Positions 51,654 to 59,637 of a DNA stretch of 64,000 nucleotides are shown piece after piece. How positions within the stretch are numbered: position 1 is the first letter of the stretch; every line of letters begins with the position of its first letter. The notes beneath the pieces are model-generated. The model saw only the letters and a program-made list of their open reading frames with translations. It ran no database searches and had not been told where the DNA came from. The stretch is from Mesorhizobium sp. CA14 (GTDB lineage: Bacteria; Pseudomonadota; Alphaproteobacteria; Rhizobiales; Rhizobiaceae). Position numbers and translations under genes: made by a program. The DNA lies in assembly GCF_020165195.1 (NCBI RefSeq), contig NZ_JAIUHR010000029.1:1-64000 (forward strand). The letters are read 5' to 3'.

Positions 51654-51667
51654 CCAAAGCGCTTTGG
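51654..51667. promoter_or_regulatory. LacI-type operator near aglE
   Basis: CCAAAGCGCTTTGG is a perfect 14-bp palindrome with a central CG, the classical form for LacI/GalR proteins. It lies about 110 bp upstream of the aglE start. It shares the core AAAGCGCTTT with the site at 51879. Confidence 0.8.
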
Positions 51668-51878
51668 CTATTTTGATCTCGCCATTGAATCGCCAGAGAG
51701 TCAAGGGGGAGAGTTCGTTAATCGATTTAAATCTCACGGAATCGGCTGCGAGAAGGGTGCGCCGCAGCATGCTTTTTTGGCGCTGCAGCAGCAATTTTAC
51801 TTCAAACAACGTAGGCAGACCTCTAAAGTCCAGTTGTGCTTGGCGGCTTTGCCAACAATCATCGGATCGATCCATATT

Positions 51879-51892
51879 TGAAAGCGCTTTGA
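51879..51892. promoter_or_regulatory. LacI-type operator overlapping the aglR leader
   Basis: TGAAAGCGCTTTGA, core AAAGCGCTTT, 15 bp upstream of the aglR start. A repressor bound here would block aglR itself, indicating autoregulation. Confidence 0.8.
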
Positions 51893-51907
51893 GGCTGGAG
51901 GCCTCCG

Positions 51908-52930
51908 ATGAACCTCAAGCAACTCTCGCACATGCTGTCGCTCTCGCAAACCACGGTCAGCCGGGCGCTGAACGGCTATCCTGAGGTCAATGAGGAAACC
52001 CGGCGCCGGGTGATGGATGCCGCCAAGCGCCACGGCTACCGGCCGAACCCCAGTGCGCGCCGGCTCGCCACCGGCAAGTCAGGAATGATCGGCTATGTGA
52101 TGCCGACGGGTGCCGCCGTCGACATCGATCCGCACTTCGTCGAATTCCTCTCCGGCCTCGGCGACTATGCCCGTTCGCACGAGCTCGACCTCGCGCTGTC
52201 GCCCGCCGATGCCGACGATGAGGAAACGACCTACCGGCGCATCGTCGCCAACCGCCAGGTCGATGCCGTCTACATCTCCTCGCCGCGTCCGGCCGACAAG
52301 CGGCTGGCGCTGGTCAACACACTCGGCATTCCCTTCATCGTCCATGGCCGCAGCGAGGGTTTCGACTTCGACTATCCTTATCTCGACATCGACAATGAGG
52401 GCGCCTTCCACGAAGCGGCGCGCCTGCTGGTTCAGCTTGGCCACAAGCGCCTGGCGCTGATCAACGGCAACGAGCGCGAGACCTTCGCCATCCACCGCGA
52501 GCGCGGCATGCGCCGCGCGCTTGCCGCGAGCGGGCTGACGCTCGGCGAGCGCCACATCCGCTCGGTGGCCATGACCGAGGAAAACGGCTACCGCGCCGCC
52601 CGCCGCCTGCTCGAGGAGGCTGAGCCGCCGACGGCGATCGTCTGCTCCAGCCTGATCATGGCGCTGGGCGTCGTGCGCGCCGTGCGCGATCTCGGCCTCA
52701 CCATTCCGGGCGACCTCTCGCTGATTGCCCATGACGACGTCTTCCCCTGGCTGCGTCCGGAGAATTTCCCGGTGCCGCTGTCGACGACACGCTCCTCGAT
52801 CCGCCTCGCCGGCGCGCGTGTGGCAGAACGGCTGGCGGCGCGCATATCGGGGCTGGAAGAGGGCGCGCGCGGCGAGGTATGGCCGGTCGATCTGGTGGTG
52901 CGAGGGTCCGTGGCCGGGGCGCCGGTATAG
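51908..52930 (+). CDS. aglR: LacI-family repressor of alpha-glucoside utilisation
   Basis: 340 aa. The helix-turn-helix and hinge read MNLKQLSHMLSLSQTTVSRALNGYPEVNEETRRRVMDAAKRHGYRPNPSARRLATGKSG in shorter blocks (residues 1-60). A periplasmic-binding-like ligand domain follows (VDAVYISSPRPADKRL; GHKRLALINGNERE; PGDLSLIAHDDVFPWL; STTRSSIRLAGARVAERL). GGAGG lies 6 nt before the ATG. It diverges from aglEFGAK and should bind the two AAAGCGCTTT palindromes. A decayed copy of its C-terminal end is found at 54460-54557. Confidence 0.93.
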   Translation: MNLKQLSHMLSLSQTTVSRALNGYPEVNEETRRRVMDAAKRHGYRPNPSARRLATGKSGMIGYVMPTGAAVDIDPHFVEFLSGLGDYARSHELDLALSPADADDEETTYRRIVANRQVDAVYISSPRPADKRLALVNTLGIPFIVHGRSEGFDFDYPYLDIDNEGAFHEAARLLVQLGHKRLALINGNERETFAIHRERGMRRALAASGLTLGERHIRSVAMTEENGYRAARRLLEEAEPPTAIVCSSLIMALGVVRAVRDLGLTIPGDLSLIAHDDVFPWLRPENFPVPLSTTRSSIRLAGARVAERLAARISGLEEGARGEVWPVDLVVRGSVAGAPV

Positions 52931-53062
52931 GGCCGGACCCAACAGCTTCGCCAACCGTTTCAAGCCCATCTTTGCTGTCGTGGGACAACGGTCCGCCTTC
53001 CGCTGCTCCTGATCTTGGGCGATGACAACCGGTAAGCCAGAACCGTCAATCAATCCTGCCGG

Positions 53063-54418
53063 GTGCGCCACTTGCCGACATTCCCGTTCACCGAAGCGGA
53101 TCCAATCCAACACCCTGGGCCGCCGCCCAAGGCTTCGGAGGTGGTGATCGTCGGTGGCGGCATCATCGGCGTAACCACGGCGCTCTTCCTTGCCTCCCGC
53201 AACATTCCGGTGACGCTGCTGGAAAAAGGCCGTGTCGCGGCCGAACAGTCCTCGCGAAACTGGGGCTGGATCAGAAAGCAGGGGCGGGACGCGGATGAGC
53301 TGCCGATCGTCATCGAGGCTTGTCGCCTGTGGCGGCAACTCGCCGACGAATGCGGCGAGGACATCGGCCTGAACCAGACCGGCGTGACCTACCTGGCGAA
53401 CGCCGACAAGGACATGGCCAAGTTCGAAGAGTTCATGAGGATCGCCGCGATCCATGAGCTCGACACGCGCCTTCTGGACACCGACCAGACCGCGAAACTC
53501 ATCACCGGCATGTCGCGTAGATTCGCGGGCGCCATGACGACACCCTCCGATATGCGCGCGGAACCCTGGCTGGCGGTGCCGGCGCTGGCCAGGCTTGCCG
53601 TGCGAAAGGGCGTCAGGATCGTGGAGAGTTGCGCCGCGCGCACCCTCGACATCGCGGCCGGCAGGATCAAGGGCGTTTGGACCGAGGCGGGATATATCGA
53701 GACCTCCACCGTGCTGGTCGCCGGCGGCGCGTGGTCTTCCTTGTTCCTGGCGAGGCACGGCGTGTCCATCCCCCAGCTGAGCGTCCGGGTAACCGTGGCC
53801 GCGACGGAACCCCTGCCCGAGATCTATGCAGGCGCGGCCGCCGACGATCACATCGCTTTCCGGTGCAGGCAGGATGGTGGATACACGCTCGCCGCCGGCG
53901 GCAGCCACCTGCTTTATTTGGGGCCCGACGCGTTCCGGCACTTCACCCAATATCTTCCCGCCCTCAGGGACAATCCGTTCGGCACGCGCTATTTCCCCTT
54001 CGCGCCGTCGGGCTATCCCGATGGCTGGTCGACGCCGCGCGATTGGGCGCCGGATTCAGAGAGCCCATTCGAGAGAATGCGGGTGCTCAGTCCGGCCCCT
54101 GAGCCGGCAAAGCTTCGATCGATCGAGCGCAATTTCAAGCAGCTTTTCCCCCGGTTCGAAACGGTTCGCCTGAAGGCCGGCTGGGGCGGTATGATCGACG
54201 CCATGCCCGACGTCGTTCCCGTGGTGGATCGGGTCCAGGCGATCGGTGGTCTTTTCGTCGCGACGGGAATGTGCGGCCATGGATTCGGCATTGGGCCTGG
54301 CATCGGCCGCGTCGTCTCCGACATGATCCGGGGAAACGCCATCGGGCACGATCTAAGCCGCTTCCGGCTGCCGCGCTTCTACGATGGAAGCCCGGTACGG
54401 TTAGGGCCGGCTCTTTGA
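53063..54418 (+). CDS. FAD-dependent amino-acid oxidase/dehydrogenase (DadA-like)
   Basis: 451 aa from GTG at 53063, with no strong ribosome site. The FAD-binding motif EVVIVGGGIIGVTTALFLASRN is near residue 27. SSRNWGWIRKQGRD and the later FVATGMCGHGFGIGPGIGRVVSDMI are typical of the DAO/DadA superfamily. These enzymes oxidise amino acids, sarcosine-like amines or related amino compounds. The gene follows aglR in the same direction after a 132-bp gap, but nothing links it to alpha-glucosides. The substrate is unknown. Confidence 0.87.
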   Translation: MRHLPTFPFTEADPIQHPGPPPKASEVVIVGGGIIGVTTALFLASRNIPVTLLEKGRVAAEQSSRNWGWIRKQGRDADELPIVIEACRLWRQLADECGEDIGLNQTGVTYLANADKDMAKFEEFMRIAAIHELDTRLLDTDQTAKLITGMSRRFAGAMTTPSDMRAEPWLAVPALARLAVRKGVRIVESCAARTLDIAAGRIKGVWTEAGYIETSTVLVAGGAWSSLFLARHGVSIPQLSVRVTVAATEPLPEIYAGAAADDHIAFRCRQDGGYTLAAGGSHLLYLGPDAFRHFTQYLPALRDNPFGTRYFPFAPSGYPDGWSTPRDWAPDSESPFERMRVLSPAPEPAKLRSIERNFKQLFPRFETVRLKAGWGGMIDAMPDVVPVVDRVQAIGGLFVATGMCGHGFGIGPGIGRVVSDMIRGNAIGHDLSRFRLPRFYDGSPVRLGPAL

Positions 54419-54459
54419 ATAGGTCGCGTGTGGCTTTATCCGATCAGTCTTGGATTTGC

Positions 54460-54557
54460 TCGATCCGCCTCGCCGACGCCTGCGTCGCTGAACAATTGGC
54501 GGCTCGTACATCGGGGTTGGAAGAAGGCGCGGGCGGCGAGGTCCGGCCGGTCGACCT
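54460..54557 (+). pseudogene. Remnant of a LacI-family regulator C-terminus
   Basis: The plus-strand frame reads CSIRLADACVAEQLAARTSG then LEEGAGGEVRPVDL. It matches the C-terminal end of AglR (SSIRLAGARVAERLAARISG, LEEGARGEVWPVDL), with clear DNA similarity to 52796-52893. No start or DNA-binding part remains. The remnant ends where the rightmost codons of the leftward HNH gene begin. It is evidence of an older duplicated regulator or a duplication plus insertion event. Confidence 0.8.
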
Positions 54558-54561
54558 TGGA

Positions 54562-55572
54562 TTACTGCAAGCTTTCACGTTTGTACTGCTTTAAGGCTTC
54601 ATTGAAGCGTTCGCTGAAGTCGTCGGGAAGATCGAAGGTGAGCGTCCAATGGATAATTAGCGGCTCTTCGACTGTTCCTCCGTGGTCCGTGCCGATCATC
54701 GCCACCATCTCATCGAGCTTCCCAGGAATCTCAGCTAACCTGGCTGCGTTGCGTCCGAGCGCGTTCGTCAGGACCGTTCGTATGGCTTCGCCTTCCTCGG
54801 GAATATGCGCGAAATGCAGAGATTCCTCGCAATCGACGATCGCAGTAACGGCGTCCCGGATCAGGACGCAGACGTCGTGCATTTCTTCTATATCGGCGGG
54901 CTGCCCGGGGGCCCCCCAGCTTGCGGTCAGCCGGTCTACAAGCGCTGCGAGAGGGCCGACGAGGTTCGACATAATGTGTGTGCGTTCCGTCACCCAATTA
55001 AGGAACTGGTCGCGTTGTACTCGAGCCTGCGGGATGTAGTAGTGACCGGACTGGAGGTTCTTAAGGCGCTTGAACTGCGGCTTGTTTAGATGCCTCATCA
55101 GCTCCGCGACGAAGCGCCACTCCCACCCGTCAGGTTTGTCGATGACGATGCGTTGAATGATAGGTGGATAACGCGCAAGGAAGTCGAGGGACGCCATCTC
55201 TGTCTCGTATCGAATGCGATCTCCGCGAGTCCCTAGCTCGCGAGCGGCACGGTCCTCATGGTCTTTCCGCCAAGCGAAGAGCAGTTCGGCAGGATACTTC
55301 GCCGCGTCCCGATCAATCTGTCCATGGCAATTTCGGCAGAGCCAAATGCCGTTCGTGATCGCCGCACGTGTCACGTCTGACATGGTCGCATCGTAGCGCA
55401 CCGCTCCCGGCTGTGCGCCCATGATATGGGCAGCCTCGCCAATCGTCGTCGCTTTCGCGGGATCGCTGTTCGGACCGACGGTCAGAGCGCCGCAATCAGG
55501 ATGCGAACACTGGAAGCGTGCTCGTCTGGCAAGAGTATCAATCGTTGATTTGGAGAAATCTGGAACCGCCAT
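54562..55572 (-). CDS. HNH-type nuclease-like protein, accessory
   Basis: 336 aa from MAVPDFSKSTIDTLARRARF at 55572 (AAGGA directly upstream; ATG at 55608 would add 12 residues). The N-terminal zinc/HNH region shows QCSHPDC (C22, C27), GEAAHIMG (H49), NGIWLCRNCHGQID (N74, C79, C82, H83) and then YPAELLFAWRKDHE. The remaining ~230 residues are helical and not recognised. The HNH plus unknown-domain layout is common in phage-defence effectors. Base composition is visibly more AT-rich than its neighbours, and it sits next to a gene remnant, which suggests horizontal acquisition. It is a single gene without an evident partner. Confidence 0.75.
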   Translation of the reverse strand: MAVPDFSKSTIDTLARRARFQCSHPDCGALTVGPNSDPAKATTIGEAAHIMGAQPGAVRYDATMSDVTRAAITNGIWLCRNCHGQIDRDAAKYPAELLFAWRKDHEDRAARELGTRGDRIRYETEMASLDFLARYPPIIQRIVIDKPDGWEWRFVAELMRHLNKPQFKRLKNLQSGHYYIPQARVQRDQFLNWVTERTHIMSNLVGPLAALVDRLTASWGAPGQPADIEEMHDVCVLIRDAVTAIVDCEESLHFAHIPEEGEAIRTVLTNALGRNAARLAEIPGKLDEMVAMIGTDHGGTVEEPLIIHWTLTFDLPDDFSERFNEALKQYKRESLQ

Positions 55573-55772
55573 AGTCCTTAAATACACAGCCGCGTTGTCT
55601 AAGGCCATCTCCTATACAGGTTCGAAGCGGGCATTTTTGCGGAGAGCCGAAGGTTTCATAAAAGGTTGGTTGCTGAATGCAGCAATCCACTGAATTCGAT
55701 TTCGATCGCGGACCGACAGACGTCGGCGGCAAGTTGCCTAGTCTTGACCCTAATGCAAGTGTCCAAAGTTCT

Positions 55773-57218
55773 CTACTTCGTCGCCTCGGCCGCCTTCGTA
55801 TCGATCAGCCCATAGCCGAAATCATTGTCCCTCCCCTTGGGCCCGAGATCCTTGGCCGTGGCGGCGAGCGCCTTCTCGATCTCGTCAGCCGTGCGGTCCG
55901 GCGCGGCGTGGAGCAGGTTGGCGATGGCGCCGGACACGATTGCGGCGGCGAAGGAGGTGCCGGTCACCACGTCCGATCCGGCGCCGCTCGGCGCCACCAT
56001 CTCGACGCCCGGCGCCGAGATGAAGACATAGGCGCCGCGATTGGCCTGCGGCATCAGCCCGTCCTTGGCGTCGGTGGCCGTCACCGCGATCACGCCGTCG
56101 AAGGCGGCCGGATAGCCATAGGGCGCTTTCGGGCCGTTGTTGCCGGCGGCGGCCACCAGCACCATGCCCATCGCCCGCGCATTGCGGCAGGCGGTGCCGA
56201 GCAGGTCGTTCTTCGGCCCGACGAAGCTCATATTGATGATGCGCACATTCTGCTCGGCCGCCCAATCGAGCGCCGACAAGATGACGTCCATGGTCGACTT
56301 GCCGCCTTCGAAAGCGCGCGCGTGATAGATCCTGGCGCCCGGCGCCATGCCTTCCAGCGGACCGACGCCGGCGATAAGCCCGTCGACAGAGGTGCCGTGG
56401 TCGCGCTTCTCGATCGGCACATTGGGCATGGCGTCGTATTGGCCGGCAATCACGCCGGCCAGCGCGGGATTGGTATCGTCGATGCCGGTGTCGATGACCG
56501 CGACGCGCACATTCTCGCCGCTTGCTTGGCTGGCGTCGAGCGCGATGCGGTCGAAGGCATAGTTCACGATGCCGGCCGCCTGCTGCAGCGTGTAGATATG
56601 GTTGGGCTCGCGGCGCCGCGTGCGGCCGTCCGCGGCAAGCTGCGCCAGCACCACGCCGACGGGCCGCCCGTCGGTGATGCCGAAGCGCACCAGGGTGGTG
56701 CCGAGCAGCCGCGACTGGCGCTGCGAGCGCACCTGCAGGCCGAAGGAATTGGCGATCTGCTGTACTACGCTGGCGCCGCCGTCGACCGTCACCAGCACCT
56801 CGTCGGGCACGAACTCGCCGGCGATCGCGCGCGGCGGCTCCGCCAGGTTGAGGCCTTGCGGCACCGTGACGGGTCCGCTCGGCGCCGGAGCGGGTGGCGG
56901 CGTGTTGTTCGAACCGTTCGACGACGGTGTTCCGTTGGGCGGTGCTGGCGTTTGCGGGACCGTGGGCGCCGGCGAGTTCGGAAAGAGATCGACGATCAGC
57001 GCCGGCAGGATCACCGCGCCGCCCGCGGCCGGGCCCGGCGTCCCAGCACCGTTCTTGGCGCCGCCGTCCCTGTCGCAGCCACCGGCCGCCGTCGTGCGGC
57101 TCAGGCAATCGAGCTGCTTTTGCGTCAGGTTGGGGTCGTTGGTCTGCGCGAATGCAGGCGCGGCGACAAAAGCCGCCGCGAGGATCACCGCATGAAGAAT
57201 GACCGCCTTAGCCGCCAT
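55773..57218 (-). CDS. S8 family serine protease (subtilase), exported
   Basis: 481 aa, start MAAKAVILHAVILAAAF at 57218 with GGAAGG about 10 nt upstream; overlaps the anti-sigma stop by 11 nt. The signal peptide ends near residue 25 (AFAQ). A Pro/Asn/Ser-rich linker (about 60-120) is followed by a pro-region (DEVLVTVDGGASVVQQIANSFGL...) and the catalytic domain. The triad is Asp in AVIDTGIDD (about 239), His in DHGTSVDGLIAG (about 273) and Ser in GTSFAAAIVSG (about 419); the oxyanion Asn is in AAAGNNGP. There is no autotransporter barrel or membrane anchor. It is the terminal gene of a sigma/anti-sigma/subtilase operon, implying envelope-stress-controlled secretion. Confidence 0.9.
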   Translation of the reverse strand: MAAKAVILHAVILAAAFVAAPAFAQTNDPNLTQKQLDCLSRTTAAGGCDRDGGAKNGAGTPGPAAGGAVILPALIVDLFPNSPAPTVPQTPAPPNGTPSSNGSNNTPPPAPAPSGPVTVPQGLNLAEPPRAIAGEFVPDEVLVTVDGGASVVQQIANSFGLQVRSQRQSRLLGTTLVRFGITDGRPVGVVLAQLAADGRTRRREPNHIYTLQQAAGIVNYAFDRIALDASQASGENVRVAVIDTGIDDTNPALAGVIAGQYDAMPNVPIEKRDHGTSVDGLIAGVGPLEGMAPGARIYHARAFEGGKSTMDVILSALDWAAEQNVRIINMSFVGPKNDLLGTACRNARAMGMVLVAAAGNNGPKAPYGYPAAFDGVIAVTATDAKDGLMPQANRGAYVFISAPGVEMVAPSGAGSDVVTGTSFAAAIVSGAIANLLHAAPDRTADEIEKALAATAKDLGPKGRDNDFGYGLIDTKAAEATK

Positions 57219-57873
57219 CGGCCGGTTTCCTTCCCTGCACCACAGCCTCAGCGAAAGGCTGGGCGGCAATAAGGCCGACGAGCTTGTCGTAATCGGCCGC
57301 CGTGCTGGCCGGGATCGTCAGGTGGAACACGCCGTCCGCGGTCGGGCCGCCGGCGATCTTCAACCCGTTCTGGCCGAGGAAGGTGGCGATATCGGCCATC
57401 TTCGCATCCGGCTTGAACTTGACCAGCACAAAAGGCAGCTTCGCCAGATCGTCTTGGGTGCCGGCCACTTCGAAGTTGTTGCCCCTGCCGCCCAGCTGTT
57501 CGAAGGACTGCACGATGACCAGCGCAAGCAGCGCCGCGGCAGCCGCCCAGGCGACGCCGGCAGGCATTGCCGTCACCCGGCCGAAGACCTTTGCCAGCCA
57601 GGATTGGCCGGGCGCGCGCACCGGCCCGGCCTCGGCGTCGAGCGCCCTGGTGAAACGGCTGAGCGCATCGGCGGGCGGGCGGATCGCTTCGTTGGCGGCG
57701 GCGGTGCCGGAGAATTCGGCCTCGGCCTCGCCAAGGGCGGCAAGCGCCGCCGGATCGGTCGCTAGCCATTCCTCGACGGCCTCCAGCTCGGCGCCTTCCA
57801 GCGAGCCGTTCAAATAGAACGGCAGCAGCGTTTCCATCTCGTCGCGGCGCGACATCTTTTCAGCGGCGCTCAT
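57208..57873 (-). CDS. Membrane anti-sigma factor with propeptide-like outer domain
   Basis: 221 aa, start MSAAEKMSRRDEMETLLPFYLNGSLEG at 57873, overlapping the sigma gene by 4 nt. The N-terminal part is a helical anti-sigma domain without the zinc HCC motif. One membrane segment is at about 110-130 (VAWAAAAALLALVIVQSF). The outer domain (about 150-215) reads FVLVKFKPDAKMADIATFL...GPTADGVFHLTIP, resembling the subtilase pro-region downstream. It should hold the ECF sigma factor at the membrane until a signal arrives. Confidence 0.85.
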   Translation of the reverse strand: MSAAEKMSRRDEMETLLPFYLNGSLEGAELEAVEEWLATDPAALAALGEAEAEFSGTAAANEAIRPPADALSRFTRALDAEAGPVRAPGQSWLAKVFGRVTAMPAGVAWAAAAALLALVIVQSFEQLGGRGNNFEVAGTQDDLAKLPFVLVKFKPDAKMADIATFLGQNGLKIAGGPTADGVFHLTIPASTAADYDKLVGLIAAQPFAEAVVQGRKPADGG

Positions 57874-58436
57874 GGCCACCCCCTGTCGTAACCGGCGGCC
57901 TTGAGGGCTTCGCCGAGTTTCTTGCGGGCATAGAACATCCTGGTCTTGACGGTGGCGACCGGAATGCCGAGCACCTCGCCGATCTCGCTCACCGACTGCC
58001 CGTGGTAATAGGCAAGGTCGATCACCGTGCGGTGTTCCTCGGCCAAGGCGTCGACGAAGCGGCGCAAGGCGGCTGCCTTGTCCTCTTTCATGGTCACGAC
58101 TTCCGGCGTGTCGGCGGCGTCGGGAACCTGCGCCGCATCGTCGTCGTCGATCCAGTCTTCCTTCTTCTTGCGCAGCATGGAGAGCGCCTTGAAGCGGGCG
58201 ATGCCGAGCAGCCATGTCGAGACTTCGGAACGGCCCTCGAAGCCGGGCGCCTGCTTCCACAGTTCGAGAAAAACCTCGTTCGCGATATCGTCGGCCATCA
58301 TTTCCGATCCCGTCTGGCGCGCCACGAAGCGGTAGATCCGCGCGTGGTGACGCATGAACAGGAGCCGAACGGCAGCCCGGTCGCCCTTCGCGACCCGGTC
58401 TACGAGCGCGCGATCGGTTTCGGTCGCCGCATTCAT
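57870..58436 (-). CDS. ECF-type RNA polymerase sigma factor
   Basis: 188 aa from MNAATETDRALVDRVAKGDRAA at 58436 (an in-frame GTG at 58496 would add 20 residues; neither has a well-placed ribosome site). Region 2 is IYRFVARQTGSEMMADDIANEVFLELWKQAPGFEGRSEVSTWLLGIARFKALSMLRKKKE. Region 4 is EEHRTVIDLAYYHGQSVSEIGEVLGIPVATVKTRMFYARKKLGEAL, quoted here only to show the extents (each shorter block is clear). It is coupled to its anti-sigma gene by an ATGA overlap and probably activates its own operon, including the subtilase. Confidence 0.92.
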   Translation of the reverse strand: MNAATETDRALVDRVAKGDRAAVRLLFMRHHARIYRFVARQTGSEMMADDIANEVFLELWKQAPGFEGRSEVSTWLLGIARFKALSMLRKKKEDWIDDDDAAQVPDAADTPEVVTMKEDKAAALRRFVDALAEEHRTVIDLAYYHGQSVSEIGEVLGIPVATVKTRMFYARKKLGEALKAAGYDRGWP

Positions 58437-58558
58437 GGCCGGTCGAGCCGCCTGGCTCCTCGAAGCTCTGTCGCTGATCGGTCCAAAAAGGTTCACCCTC
58501 CGCCAAGGATTTTCGGAGGCTAACCGAAGAAAGTGAGTGTTGCCAGAGGGCAGGGTTT

Positions 58559-58703
58559 CTCCTTCTCCCCTTGCGGGAGAAGGTGGCCGCGAAGCGGCTG
58601 GATGAGGGGTGTTCCAGGGAGAGCCGACGTCTCACTCCGCTGGAACACCCCTCATCCGTCTCGGCGCTGGCGCGCCGATCCACCTTCTCCCACAAGGGGA
58701 GAA
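58559..58703. repeat. Long imperfect inverted repeat upstream of the sigma operon
   Basis: About 145 bp. CTTCTCCCCTTGCGGGAGAAGGTGG on the left pairs with CCACCTTCTCCCACAAGGGGAGA on the right (only key ends are given), and GGATGAGGGGTGTTCCAG pairs with CTGGAACACCCCTCATCC inside. It is a member of a rhizobial ctcccc-type repeat family, related to 124-182. It lies between the sigma gene (leftward from 58436) and the 3' end of the phosphodiesterase-like gene (58717), so it can end that gene's transcript. Confidence 0.75.
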
Positions 58704-58716
58704 AGAAAGGCCGCGC

Positions 58717-59556
58717 TTACCCCAAAAACGCCTTGGCCTTCATCGTCTCCGGTATTTCCACACCAAGCCGGCTCAGCACTGTCGGCGCGAGCTGCAGCTG
58801 GTCGAGCTGCGTGCCGGCCTCGGGACCTTTCGCCGGTCCGAAATAATAAAGCGCGAAATCCTGCATCTCGTCGTCATGGCCGCCATGGTGGCCGCGATCG
58901 GTCTGGCCATGGTCGGCCGTCACGATCACTTCATAGCCGGCCTGGCGCCATTGCGGCAGGAAGGGGGCGAGCATGCCGTCCATCGCGTAGCAGGCGTGAT
59001 CCATCTCGTGGCAGTCATGGCCGAAGCGATGGCCCATCGAGTCCAGCGTGCAGGTGTGCAGGATGCCGTAGTCGATGCCATGGCGTTTGGTCAGCATCGT
59101 CAGCGTCGCGAACAGGTCGACGTCGCTTGGCGTCATCTGGTTCTTGAGATTGTAACCGGTCATGGTGTGGAAGCGGCCATGCGTGATCGGCCCGCCCGGC
59201 TCGTCGAACTCCATGTCCTCGACAAGGTCGAACGGATACGAACGGAAGAACTCCGACCAGTAGGAATGGGTCACCGCGCCCGTCTTGCCGCCGGCCTTGC
59301 TCACTTCCGAAAAAATGTCCGGCTGCGTGACGCGAAAGCGGTTCTCGTTGGAAAGGATGCCGTGCACCTGCGGCGTGACACCGGTGTGGATCGAGGCGTA
59401 GCAGCAGGCGGACGTCGACGGCAGCACCGAGCGCATCTTCCACACCCGCGCCTCGCCCGATTGCGCCCAGCCTTCGAGATTGCCCATCAGCCGGCGCCAG
59501 TTCCGGTAGGGCACGCCGTCGAGTATGATGAGCAGCAGTTTGGATTTGAGCGCCAC
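58717..59556 (-). CDS. Alkaline-phosphatase-superfamily phosphodiesterase/pyrophosphatase
   Basis: 279 aa, GTG start at 59556 with AGGGA 8 nt upstream. Motifs are LLLIILDGVPYRN (first metal Asp), the nucleophile region LPSTSACCYASIHTGVTPQVHGI, HSYWSEFF, GHRFGHDCHEMDHA and VTADHGQTDRGHHGG (metal ligands). This is the nucleotide pyrophosphatase/phosphodiesterase (NPP) branch. There is no signal peptide, so it is cytoplasmic. It is the last gene behind a dipeptide-type ABC transporter, suggesting it processes the imported phosphorylated or phosphonate compound. That link is inferred. Confidence 0.87.
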   Translation of the reverse strand: MALKSKLLLIILDGVPYRNWRRLMGNLEGWAQSGEARVWKMRSVLPSTSACCYASIHTGVTPQVHGILSNENRFRVTQPDIFSEVSKAGGKTGAVTHSYWSEFFRSYPFDLVEDMEFDEPGGPITHGRFHTMTGYNLKNQMTPSDVDLFATLTMLTKRHGIDYGILHTCTLDSMGHRFGHDCHEMDHACYAMDGMLAPFLPQWRQAGYEVIVTADHGQTDRGHHGGHDDEMQDFALYYFGPAKGPEAGTQLDQLQLAPTVLSRLGVEIPETMKAKAFLG

Positions 59557-59637
59557 GGAACGTCCCTGTGGTTGTTCTTCGAAACAGAAGCGCCGCGTGT
59601 CGCGCGGACACGCGGCGCTCCTTTGGATAGCCTGATA

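Larger units (their letters stand above)
51545..51907. promoter_or_regulatory. aglE-aglR divergent regulatory region
   Basis: 363 bp with no gene. It holds the two divergent promoters and two AAAGCGCTTT palindromes (51654-51667 and 51879-51892), one nearer aglE and one just before aglR. The ribosome site for aglR (GGAGG, 51897-51901) directly follows the second palindrome. Confidence 0.75.

Noticed and set aside
54421..54594. Short plus-strand frame after the FAD oxidoreductase considered as a small gene
   Set aside because: Its only recognisable part is the LacI C-terminal remnant, and it has no start signal. It is listed as a pseudogene fragment instead.
58497..58716. Possible small RNA or CRISPR-like structure in the inverted-repeat region
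   Set aside because: The repeats are inverted and nested, not evenly spaced direct repeats. They match a common intergenic repeat style, and no promoter for a separate RNA is evident.
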